Source: Mycobacterium sp. (GTDB lineage Bacteria > Actinomycetota > Actinomycetes > Mycobacteriales > Mycobacteriaceae). From it: a stretch of DNA of 6,471 nucleotides. Both the position numbers and the translations under genes were made by a program. This document shows, piece by piece, positions 1 to 6,471 of this stretch (positions within the stretch are counted from its first letter, which is position 1; each line of letters opens with the position of its first letter). The notes under the pieces are model-generated. The model had not been told where the DNA came from, made no database searches, and was given only the letters and a program-made list of their open reading frames with translations. The stretch is from the NCBI GenBank assembly GCA_025965815.1, contig JAOPWF010000146.1:1-6471 (forward strand). The letters run 5' to 3'.

Positions 1-1488
1 GGCGGGGACATGGCGCTGTTCGCCGGCCTGGGCCGGCTGCTGCTGGAGGCGGAAGACCGCGCGCCGGGCACCGTGGTGGATCACGACTTCCTGGCCGAAC
101 ACTGCTTCGGCTTCGACGACTACCAGCGCCGGACCCGCGACGTCGATATCGATACCGTGCTGGCGGCCACCGGAATCGATCGTGGGCAGTTGGACCGGGT
201 GGCGGAGATGGTGATGTCGTCGCAGCGCACGGTCGTGTGCTGGGCGATGGGTCTGACGCAGCACCGGCACGCCGTCGCGACCATCGAGGAGGTCACCAAC
301 GTGCTGCTGATGCGCGGCATGATGGGCAAACCCGGCGCCGGCGTCTGTCCGGTCCGCGGCCACTCCAACGTCCAGGGCGACCGGACCATGGGTATCTGGG
401 AGCAGATGCCGGAGGAATTCCTGGCGGCCCTGGACCGGCAGTTCGGCATCACCAGCCCGCGCAAGCACGGTCTGGACACCGTCGACGCGATCCGCGCCCT
501 GCGCGACGGCCGGGCGTCGGTGTTCATGGGGATGGGTGGCAACTTCGTCTCGGCCACCCCCGACACCCCAGTCACCGAGTCCGCGCTGCGCAGTTGCGCG
601 CTCACCGTGCAGGTCTCGACGAAACTGAACCGCAGCCACCTGGTGCACGGAGCGACGGCGCTGATCCTGCCGACCCTGGGCCGCACCGACCGCGACATCT
701 ACAACGGCACCAAACAGGTGGTATCCGTTGAAGATTCGATGTCGATGGTGCATCTGTCCCGCGGCAGCCTGCACCCGCCGAGCGACCAGGTGCGCAGCGA
801 GGTCGCGATCATCTGCCAACTCGCCCGCACCCTCCTCGGACCCGAACACCCGGTGCCGTGGGAGCAGTTCAGTTCCGACTACGACAGCGTGCGCGACGCC
901 ATCGCCGCCGTGGTGCCCGGCTGCGCCGACTACAACACCCGCGTCCGTCAGCCCGACGGATTCCAGCTGCCGCACCCGCCGCGCGACACCCGCGAGTTTC
1001 GCACCAGCACAGGCAAAGCCAACTTCGCGATGAACCCGGTGGAGTGGGTGCCGGTACCGGCGGGGCGGCTCGTGCTGCAGACGCTGCGCAGCCACGACCA
1101 GTACAACACCACCATCTACGGCCTCGACGATCGCTATCGCGGCGTCAAGGGCGGACGCCGTGTGGTGTTCATCAATCCCGCCGACATCGAGACCTTCGGG
1201 CTGACCGCCGGTGAGCGGGTGGACCTGGTGTCAGAGTTCACCGACGGCGCGGGCAACCTGCAGGAGCGGCGGGCCAAGGACTTCATGGTGGTCTCCTATT
1301 CGACCCCGGTCGGCAACGCGGCGGCCTACTACCCGGAGACCAATCCGTTGGTGCCGTTGGATCATGTTGCCGCCAAGTCGAATACGCCGGTGTCCAAGGC
1401 GGTCGTCATACGGCTGGAAGCCGCCGGGATGGAAGGCGGCGCGCAGGAGCGAAGCGACGCGGAGAGTGAAAAGGCATGGGCCGGGTAA
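1..1488 (+). CDS. fdhF: FdhF-like molybdopterin oxidoreductase, alpha subunit (5' end missing)
   Basis: The frame is open to base 1 (GGD precedes the first visible Met at base 10), so this is a C-terminal fragment of about 495 residues and that Met is not the start. The M. tuberculosis FdhF is about 780 residues as I recall, so roughly 285 are off the edge, including any cysteine motif and the metal-ligand residue. Counting from the Met at base 10, residues 111-128 carry [18 protein letters not shown], typical of the FdhF/YdeP branch of the DMSO-reductase superfamily. Residues 171-186 ([14 protein letters not shown]) and 202-227 fit the cofactor-binding core. Residues 355-470 look like the C-terminal molybdopterin-dinucleotide-binding domain ([18 protein letters not shown] at 361-378). 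The family is usually cytoplasmic and annotated as formate dehydrogenase, but the true substrate is often unproven. The overlapping downstream fdhD supports a bis-MGD enzyme needing cofactor sulfuration. Confidence 0.9.
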   Translation, partial: GGDMALFAGLGRLLLEAEDRAPGTVVDHDFLAEHCFGFDDYQRRTRDVDIDTVLAATGIDRGQLDRVAEMVMSSQRTVVCWAMGLTQHRHAVATIEEVTNVLLMRGMMGKPGAGVCPVRGHSNVQGDRTMGIWEQMPEEFLAALDRQFGITSPRKHGLDTVDAIRALRDGRASVFMGMGGNFVSATPDTPVTESALRSCALTVQVSTKLNRSHLVHGATALILPTLGRTDRDIYNGTKQVVSVEDSMSMVHLSRGSLHPPSDQVRSEVAIICQLARTLLGPEHPVPWEQFSSDYDSVRDAIAAVVPGCADYNTRVRQPDGFQLPHPPRDTREFRTSTGKANFAMNPVEWVPVPAGRLVLQTLRSHDQYNTTIYGLDDRYRGVKGGRRVVFINPADIETFGLTAGERVDLVSEFTDGAGNLQERRAKDFMVVSYSTPVGNAAAYYPETNPLVPLDHVAAKSNTPVSKAVVIRLEAAGMEGGAQERSDAESEKAWAG

Positions 1489-2306
1489 CGGCGCGCCGGC
1501 GGGCCAGCCACCTCACCGCCGACGAGTCGGTGACGCGCCCGGAGACGCTGGTCGTCGAGGAGCCGTTGGAGATCCGGGTGAACGGCACGCCGATCACCGT
1601 AACCATGCGCACCCCAGGGTCGGATGTCGAACTGGCGCAGGGCTTTCTGCTGACCGAGGGACTGATAGGCCACCGCGACGACGTACTCACGGTCCGCTAC
1701 TGCCGCGGCGCTGAATCTGACAACCGCAACACCTACAACGTGCTCGACGTCACCCTGGCCCCCGATGTGCCGATGCCCGAGGTGGACATAACCCGCAACT
1801 TCTACACCACCTCGTCATGCGGAATCTGCGGCAAGGCGTCACTGGAGGCGGTGCGGACGATCAGCCGCTACTGCCCCGGCGACGACCCGTCCACCGTTAC
1901 GGCGGAGACGCTGACCGCGATGCCCGGTCAACTACGCGCCGCGCAGAAGGTCTTCGCCAGTACCGGCGGCCTGCACGGGGCCGCGTTGTTCGACGTCGAC
2001 GGTAGCGTGCTGGTCGTCCGCGAGGACATCGGGCGACACAACGCCGTCGACAAGGTGATCGGCTGGGCGCTCGAAGACAACCGGATACCGCTCGGCGGAA
2101 CCGTGCTGCTGGTCAGCGGTCGGGCCTCCTTCGAGCTCACCCAGAAGGCGGTGATGGCAGGCATCCCGGTGATGGCGGCCGTCTCCGCGCCGTCATCGCT
2201 GGCGGTGGATCTCGCCAGCCAGTCCGGCCTGACCCTGGTCGCGTTCCTGCGCGGTGAATCCATGAACGTCTACACCCGCCCGGACCGCATCACACGGGCG
2301 GTCTAG
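1476..2306 (+). CDS. fdhD: FdhD, sulfur carrier for formate dehydrogenase molybdenum cofactor
   Basis: FdhD passes sulfur from a cysteine desulfurase to the molybdenum cofactor before it enters formate dehydrogenase-type enzymes; without it they are inactive. The product has 276 residues, the same as the M. tuberculosis protein as I recall it. Visible motifs are the N-terminal [10 protein letters not shown] (28-37), the CxxC sulfur-carrying pair C115/C118 inside [25 protein letters not shown] (181-193), [11 protein letters not shown] (214-224), SAPSSLAV (237-244) and FLRG near the C-terminus. All expected functional residues are present, so it should be active. The ATG at 1476 lies inside the end of fdhF, giving a 13-base overlap. 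A purine-rich GAAAAGG just upstream can serve as ribosome binding site. The overlap implies translational coupling with the enzyme it matures. Confidence 0.96.
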   Translation: MGRVTARRRASHLTADESVTRPETLVVEEPLEIRVNGTPITVTMRTPGSDVELAQGFLLTEGLIGHRDDVLTVRYCRGAESDNRNTYNVLDVTLAPDVPMPEVDITRNFYTTSSCGICGKASLEAVRTISRYCPGDDPSTVTAETLTAMPGQLRAAQKVFASTGGLHGAALFDVDGSVLVVREDIGRHNAVDKVIGWALEDNRIPLGGTVLLVSGRASFELTQKAVMAGIPVMAAVSAPSSLAVDLASQSGLTLVAFLRGESMNVYTRPDRITRAV

Positions 2307-2320
2307 CGCTTCTACCTGCA

Positions 2321-2349
2321 ATCTCCAGCCGATCTCCACACAACCTCCA
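2321..2349 (+). repeat. Three 11-bp-phased direct repeats (7-bp motif, 4-bp spacers)
   Basis: ATCTCCA occurs at 2321-2327 and 2332-2338, and ACCTCCA at 2343-2349. The spacing is exactly 11 bases, one helical turn. A 7-base unit with 4-base gaps is the layout bound by OmpR/PhoB-type response regulators such as mycobacterial PhoP, although the motif does not match the PhoP unit TCACAGC. The repeats lie in the 114-base gap between fdhD and the glycosyltransferase gene, about 70-100 bases ahead of its ATG. That a regulator binds here is inference. Confidence 0.45.
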
Positions 2350-2371
2350 AGCTCCCTGGCCCGGTGATGGC

Positions 2372-2398
2372 CGACGATCGATCCCTGTCGAATCGTTG
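2372..2398. repeat. Imperfect hairpin upstream of the glycosyltransferase gene
   Basis: CGACGATCGA (2372-2381) can pair with TCGAATCGTTG (2388-2398) across a six-base loop (TCCCTG). This gives ten pairs with one bulged A and one G-T wobble. It ends 12 bases before the AAGGAG ribosome binding site. It could be a dyad operator or a leader hairpin; no T tract follows it, so a terminator for fdhD is unlikely. Confidence 0.35.
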
Positions 2399-2410
2399 AA
2401 CTTCACCCCC

Positions 2411-2416
2411 AAGGAG
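2411..2416 (+). promoter_or_regulatory. Ribosome binding site AAGGAG
   Basis: A near-perfect Shine-Dalgarno sequence ends four bases before the ATG at 2421. It fixes the start of the glycosyltransferase and suggests strong independent initiation. I saw no convincing -35/-10 pair in the gap upstream. Confidence 0.75.
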
Positions 2417-2420
2417 CACG

Positions 2421-3728
2421 ATGTCGGAAATTCTGATTGCGTCGATGTCGCCCATCGGGCATATCGGGCCGCTGCTGAACGTGGCCCAGGGCCTGGTCGA
2501 CCGCGGCGATCGGGTCACCGTCCTGAGCGCGGCGCACCGCGCCGACATGATCCGCGCGGCGGGTGCCCACCCGCACCCGTTGCCCAGGGAGACGGACATC
2601 GACGAGTCCCGGCTGGACATCGAACTGCCCGGGCGGGCGGACACGTCCGGCATCAAGCGGGTCGACTTCGACATCACCCATCTGTTTGTGGCGCCCATGC
2701 CATACCAGGCGGCCGAACTGGCGAAGTTATTGGCCCAAACGAACTTTGACGCGGTGATCGTCGACTCAATGTTCATGGGCTTCCTGCCCTTCTTGCTGGG
2801 AGAGCGATCGGCCCGACCGCCGATACTGGCGTACACCACGACACCCCTGCTGGTTAGCAGCCGCGACACCGCGCCGGGTGGACTGGGTCTGCCGCCGTCG
2901 GCGAGCAGGCTCGGTCGCGTGCGCAACCGGACACTGAACTCACTGTCGCGGAGGGTATTCCTGCGACGCTCGCAGCAGGCCGCGAATTTCCTGCTCAACC
3001 GGATGAACACGCGCAAGCTCCCGGTCTTCGTACTCGACGCCGGGACGCTGGCCGACCGCTACATCGCACCGACCGTCCCCGCGTTCGAGTATCCGCGCAG
3101 TGACCTGCCGGCCGGCGTCCGCTTTGTCGGGGCCGTTCATCCGGCGCGGACGCAGAACTTCTCCCCGCCGTCATGGTGGTCCGAACTGGACGGTGACCGC
3201 CCCGTCGTGCACGTCACCCAGGGCACCATCGACAACGCCGACCTGAGCCGCCTGCTGGAGCCCACCATCGAGGCTCTCGGCGGCGAGGACGTCATCGTGG
3301 TGGCGACCACGGGTGGCCGTGACGTCGCCCAGGTCAAGGTCCCCCTGCCACTTAATACCTATGTCACGGAATACCTTCCGCACGACATCCTGTTACCGAA
3401 GGTCGACGTGATGGTGACCAACGGCGGCTACGGCGCGGTGCAGCGGGCGTTGGCGACCGGAGTGCCACTTGTCGTGGCAGGCAACACCGAGGACAAGCCG
3501 GAGGTCGCCGCCCGGGTGGCGTGGTCGGGCGCGGGCATCAATCTGCGCACCGGTACGCCGACACCCGGAGCGCTGCGCCGCGCCGTGCGCGAGGCGCTGA
3601 CCGACGACCGCTACCTGCGACGGGCTCGTGAGCTGGAGGTGGCGTATGCCCAGCGCGACGGCGTCGCCGAGATCGCGGCCCTGGTCGACGAGGTCATCCA
3701 CGAGCACCGTCCGGTGGTCCGCGGATGA
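2421..3728 (+). CDS. GT-B fold glycosyltransferase, GT1/MGT-like, atypical donor motif
   Basis: The 435-residue product has the two Rossmann-like halves of GT1 (UGT/MGT-type) glycosyltransferases, which move a sugar from an NDP-sugar to a small acceptor. The acceptor-binding half opens with ILIASMSPIGHIGPLL; H14 is the probable catalytic base and D115 (VIVDSMFM) a plausible partner. The donor half contains VVHVTQGT (262-269) and the signature loop at 331-377. There the usual HGG is NGG (334-336) and the usual DQ near the loop end is DK (358-359). TNGGYG and EDKPEVAARVAWSGAGI recur in a GT subfamily as I recall it, so this is probably a divergent donor site rather than decay. No signal peptide or membrane helix is obvious, so it is presumably cytoplasmic. 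In mycobacteria such enzymes may glycosylate lipids, polyketides or xenobiotics; the substrate here is unknown. Confidence 0.88.
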   Translation: MSEILIASMSPIGHIGPLLNVAQGLVDRGDRVTVLSAAHRADMIRAAGAHPHPLPRETDIDESRLDIELPGRADTSGIKRVDFDITHLFVAPMPYQAAELAKLLAQTNFDAVIVDSMFMGFLPFLLGERSARPPILAYTTTPLLVSSRDTAPGGLGLPPSASRLGRVRNRTLNSLSRRVFLRRSQQAANFLLNRMNTRKLPVFVLDAGTLADRYIAPTVPAFEYPRSDLPAGVRFVGAVHPARTQNFSPPSWWSELDGDRPVVHVTQGTIDNADLSRLLEPTIEALGGEDVIVVATTGGRDVAQVKVPLPLNTYVTEYLPHDILLPKVDVMVTNGGYGAVQRALATGVPLVVAGNTEDKPEVAARVAWSGAGINLRTGTPTPGALRRAVREALTDDRYLRRARELEVAYAQRDGVAEIAALVDEVIHEHRPVVRG

Positions 3729-3776
3729 CCGGCTATTCGAACCGTTTCGGCCGCCCACTCGTGAACTCAATATCCC

Positions 3777-3784
3777 GAGAGGGG
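3777..3784 (+). promoter_or_regulatory. Purine-rich ribosome binding site, start-deciding
   Basis: GAGAGGGG ends nine bases before the ATG at 3794 and directly abuts the ATG at 3785. Spacing favours 3794 as start of the small downstream protein. It disfavours the far-upstream ATG at 3725, which overlaps the glycosyltransferase stop. Confidence 0.5.
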
Positions 3785-3793
3785 ATGAACGAC

Positions 3794-4015
3794 ATGACCG
3801 AAACACCAGACACCTGTGGGGTCTACGCGCTGTCCTGGCGCTGGAAGGGCGAACCGCACCTGACCCGGCACTGGGCGTACTACCTCACACCCGAGCAGAT
3901 GGAGGCCGCCATGGCTGGTGCGGATGCCACGGGCACACCCATGGTCATCAGGTCGGCGGGCTGGCTGTCAGTGGACGACATGCTGGACCTGTCCAATCCG
4001 GTGTTCAACCGATGA
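3794..4015 (+). CDS. Small hypothetical protein (73 residues)
   Basis: I do not recognise this protein. From the chosen start it begins MTETPDTCGVYALSWRWKG and ends LSVDDMLDLSNPVFNR. It is rich in aromatics (five Trp, four Tyr), has no membrane helix or signal peptide, and has one cysteine near the N-terminus. TPEQMEAAMAGADATG (about 29-44) looks helical. Third codon positions are strongly G/C, as expected for a real gene here. The frame is also open from an ATG at 3725, overlapping the glycosyltransferase stop as ATGA, which would give 96 residues. The extra segment looks unlike coding sequence, and a ribosome binding site sits just before the shorter start. The gene follows the glycosyltransferase by 65 bases on the same strand and is probably cotranscribed with it. 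A shared job is only inferred from position. Confidence 0.65.
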   Translation: MTETPDTCGVYALSWRWKGEPHLTRHWAYYLTPEQMEAAMAGADATGTPMVIRSAGWLSVDDMLDLSNPVFNR

Positions 4016-4179
4016 ACGGCAGCCCATGCGCCGACCCGTTCGGCCGTCCACGCGAGTGGTTCCTGCAGGTGTCAGAGTCGGCTACAGACCACGCGCATCG
4101 GGCCGCGCCGGTCGCTGAGAATTCGCGTAGCGCACTACGCACGCCAACCGGCCGCCCAGCGAGCAGCGTGGGGCCATGA
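4012..4179 (+). CDS. Doubtful 55-residue frame with ATGA overlaps at both ends
   Basis: An ATG at 4012 overlaps the previous gene's TGA, and this frame's TGA (4177-4179) overlaps the next gene's ATG at 4176; both junctions read ATGA. The product begins MNGSPCADPFGRPREWFLQV and ends in a low-complexity tail rich in Ala, Arg, Ser and Pro. The first 20 codons have strong G/C third positions; the rest do not. No Shine-Dalgarno precedes it, so translation would depend on coupling. It may instead be a non-coding leader for the membrane protein gene, or a decayed gene end. It is listed because it otherwise fills the 160-base gap. Confidence 0.2.
   Translation: MNGSPCADPFGRPREWFLQVSESATDHAHRAAPVAENSRSALRTPTGRPASSVGP
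4125..4140. promoter_or_regulatory. Perfect inverted repeat, possible operator
   Basis: GCGTAG (4125-4130) and CTACGC (4135-4140) form a perfect six-base dyad around CGCA. It lies 35 bases ahead of the ATG at 4176, three bases after a GAGAAT that could be a weak -10. No T tract follows on either strand, so a repressor site is more likely than a terminator. The regulator is unknown. Confidence 0.35.
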
Positions 4180-4564
4180 CCACCGAGTTGCAATATTTCG
4201 CGATCGCCGCTTTCCTGCTGTGGGGGCTGCTCAGCTCCGTGTGCGGGTTCATCAGACCGGATTCACCGGCCCCGGAACCGCGGCTGATCTGGCGCGAATG
4301 GAGCGCCGATGGGTGGATCGGCTGGCGTGAGGTACATTTCGGCTTGGCCCGTGCCCATCGCCGGTTCCTGCACGATCCGGAGCCGGCGCCCGACAGTGCG
4401 GCATATGCTGCCCTGCTGGACACCGTCATGCAGCAGTCGCGGCAATGGGAACGCTCCGCCGTTCAGTTCGCGATCGTCCGCTTACCGGCGGACGGCAGCC
4501 AACCCGAAGTCATGTTCGTCTCAGGAGTGCATGACGCGGCGGTCAGGTCGTCCGACCGGGCGGC

Positions 4565-4568
<4 letters not shown>
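4176..4568 (+). CDS. Hypothetical protein with one N-terminal membrane helix (130 residues)
   Basis: I do not recognise this protein. Residues 5-26 ([22 protein letters not shown]) form one clear hydrophobic segment. The short N-terminus has a Glu and no positive residue, while Arg27 and later arginines follow the helix. The positive-inside rule therefore favours N-out/C-in, an anchored protein with a cytoplasmic domain of about 100 residues. That domain starts with a Pro-rich linker (28-35), then a Trp-rich stretch (WREW at 39-42, GWIGWRE at 46-52), a helical middle, and a strand-like VQFAIVRLP and EVMFVSGVH near the end. No catalytic motif is evident. The ribosome binding site is weak. Third-position G/C supports it as a real gene. 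Its TAG stop interlocks tail to tail with that of clpX. Confidence 0.65.
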
Positions 4569-5845
<1,277 letters not shown>

Positions 5846-5896
5846 GTCGGTGGGGTCCTACTTCCTGTTCACAGTCGGTCGTGGATACGTGCCCGT

Positions 5897-5928
5897 GGTA
5901 GGTGTCGGGTGTAGTTCCCGACGCTACC
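5897..5928 (-). repeat. Long hairpin in the clpX upstream region
   Basis: GTCGGG (5904-5909) pairs perfectly with CCCGAC (5917-5922) over a seven-base loop. After a small 2x1 internal loop, GGTAG (5897-5901) pairs with CTACC (5924-5928). This makes 11 G/C-rich pairs in 32 bases, about 50 bases ahead of the clpX ATG. It could be a 5' leader structure or a dyad operator. No T run follows in the clpX direction, so it is not an obvious attenuator. Confidence 0.5.
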
Positions 5929-5989
5929 CGCTTGTTCCGGCGCGGTGCGACCGATAATGCCGAATCGCGTCGGTGGTATTTACCTGTGT

Positions 5990-5996
5990 GGAGGAG
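5990..5996 (+). other. Orphan Shine-Dalgarno-like sequence on the plus strand
   Basis: GGAGGAG is a near-consensus ribosome binding sequence in AT-richer surroundings. No ATG, GTG or TTG stands at a suitable distance after it; an ATA and a CTG do. About 32 bases upstream is GATAAT (5953-5958), with TTGTTC (5932-5937) 15 bases before that, a rough promoter shape. It may be the relic 5' end of a lost gene, or chance. Confidence 0.25.
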
Positions 5997-6012
5997 AACA
6001 TATCGCCTGACT

Positions 6013-6034
6013 CGTCCGGTAACCGTCCGGAACG
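6013..6034. repeat. Tandem 11-bp near-repeat
   Basis: CGTCCGGTAAC (6013-6023) is followed directly by CGTCCGGAACG (6024-6034). The first seven bases are identical and the period is 11 bases, one helical turn. TCCGG (6015-6019) and CCGGA (6027-6031) can also form a small hairpin. It lies upstream of clpX, just beyond the candidate TATGTT, where an activator could bind. Function is unproven. Confidence 0.35.
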
Positions 6035-6097
6035 CGCAGCCGTGTCCTTGGCGTGTCGCCGCTGGTACAGGATCGCGACGTTCGCCCTCAAACCAAT

Positions 6098-6112
6098 CCG
6101 ACGGGCGGTCGG
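6098..6112 (-). terminator. Possible weak terminator after clpP2
   Basis: Read on the minus strand, CCGAC-CGCCC-GTCGG forms a perfect five-pair hairpin starting four bases after the clpP2 TGA. It is followed by ATTGGTTT, a poor T tract. This may partly terminate clpP2 transcripts or protect their 3' end while allowing readthrough into clpX. The stem is short for a strong intrinsic terminator. Confidence 0.35.
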
Positions 6113-6116
6113 GGCG

Positions 6117-6471
6117 TCAGGCGGGCTGCGCCGAGAGCTTGCGGTACTCCAGCACCGTGTCGATGATGCCGTATTCCTTGGCGTCCGCGGCGGTGAGGAT
6201 CTTGTCGCGGTCGGTGTCCTTGCGGATCACCTCGGGGTCCTTGCCGGTGTGGTGGGCCAGGGTGGTCTCCATCAGGGTCCGCATCCGCTCGATCTCGGCG
6301 GCCTGGATCTCCAGGTCGGAGAACTGGCCCTGGATCACTCCCTGCAGGGATGGCTGGTGGATCAGCACGCGCGCATTGGGCAGCGCGAGCCGCATACCCG
6401 GTGTGCCCGCGGCCAGCAGCACGGCGGCGGCCGACGCGGCCTGCCCCAGGCAGACGGTCTCGATGTCGGAC
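6117..6471 (-). CDS. clpP2: ClpP2, Clp protease proteolytic subunit (5' end missing)
   Basis: The frame is open to the right edge, giving the last 117 residues of a protein of about 214 residues in M. tuberculosis. A GTG at 6422 is internal (Val of AAAVLLAAG), not the start. Numbering the fragment from its first whole codon, the catalytic Ser is S13 in [14 protein letters not shown], the His is H38 in VLIHQPS and the Asp is D89 in KDTDRDKI. The Ser-His and His-Asp spacings (25 and 51) match S110/H135/D186 of M. tuberculosis ClpP2, so the serine-protease triad is intact. The tail [10 protein letters not shown] is ClpP2-like rather than ClpP1-like. ClpP2 stacks with ClpP1 as a two-ring chamber, and ClpX docks on the ClpP2 side. 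clpP1 is expected just beyond the right edge. Confidence 0.96.
   Translation of the reverse strand, partial: SDIETVCLGQAASAAAVLLAAGTPGMRLALPNARVLIHQPSLQGVIQGQFSDLEIQAAEIERMRTLMETTLAHHTGKDPEVIRKDTDRDKILTAADAKEYGIIDTVLEYRKLSAQPA

Larger units (their letters stand above)
5846..6116 (-). promoter_or_regulatory. 271-base gap between clpP2 and clpX: clpX leader/promoter region
   Basis: No convincing gene lies here on either strand. On the minus strand it should hold the clpP2 transcript end and, if clpX has its own transcript, the clpX promoter. A TATGTT (6002 down to 5997) fits the TAnnnT -10 pattern, but no good -35 is spaced with it. The gap also holds the separately listed hairpins and a tandem repeat. 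A short dyad GGTA-TT-TACC sits at 5975-5984. I looked for a ClgR-type CGC-N5-GCG site and found no clear one. Confidence 0.45.

Noticed and set aside
120..698. Minus-strand 192-codon frame inside fdhF
   Set aside because: Arg/Ser-rich with no domain; the fdhF frame carries clear family motifs over the same bases.
1362..1690. Minus-strand open frames across the fdhF-fdhD junction
   Set aside because: Two overlapping frames in different phases, both antisense to well-supported genes with a normal 13-base operon overlap.
2312..3016. Long minus-strand open frame of 234 codons over the fdhD-glycosyltransferase gap
   Set aside because: It mirrors the glycosyltransferase, has Ser/Arg-rich composition with no domain, and is expected by chance opposite a GC-rich gene.
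5846..6116. ClgR-type operator upstream of clpX
   Set aside because: Only a CGC-N3-GCG was found (around 5941-5949); the spacing does not fit the expected N5 palindrome.
6117..6422. A short 101-residue ClpP starting at the GTG at 6422
   Set aside because: The frame continues to the window edge with the catalytic-Ser motif GQAASAAA upstream, so this is an internal Val codon of a full clpP2.

Overview
The window looks like a piece of a mycobacterial chromosome, probably from a Mycobacterium or Mycolicibacterium species. It is GC-rich throughout. ClpX has the family's usual 426 residues and FdhD its usual 276, as I recall the M. tuberculosis proteins. The clpX/clpP2 pair lies on the minus strand, and FdhF and FdhD are read as a mycobacterial-type pair. 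The species assignment is inference from protein resemblance; no search was run.

Left part (1-2306, plus strand): the C-terminal two-thirds of an FdhF-like molybdopterin oxidoreductase runs in from the left edge. It overlaps by 13 bases the start of fdhD, whose product sulfurates the molybdenum cofactor of such enzymes. The two form an enzyme-plus-maturation operon.

Middle part (2307-4568, plus strand): this looks like a small accessory block. A 114-base gap carries three 11-base-phased copies of a 7-base motif and an imperfect hairpin. It precedes a 435-residue GT-B glycosyltransferase with an unusual donor-binding loop (NGG and EDK instead of HGG and DQ). After it come a small soluble protein of about 73 residues, a doubtful 55-codon frame joined to its neighbours by ATGA overlaps, and a 130-residue protein with one N-terminal membrane helix. 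None of the small proteins is recognised.

Right part (4565-6471, minus strand): clpX meets the membrane protein tail to tail, and the two stop codons share the palindrome CTAG. A 271-base gap upstream of clpX holds several hairpins and repeats, and also an orphan plus-strand Shine-Dalgarno-like sequence. The 3' part of clpP2 then runs off the right edge with its Ser-His-Asp triad visible. ClpX unfolds substrates and feeds them to the ClpP1P2 peptidase, so these two genes work together.

Most of the window is core mycobacterial biology. I do not see a clear new multi-gene system. The least explained material is the glycosyltransferase block, its phased-repeat promoter region, and the structured clpX leader.
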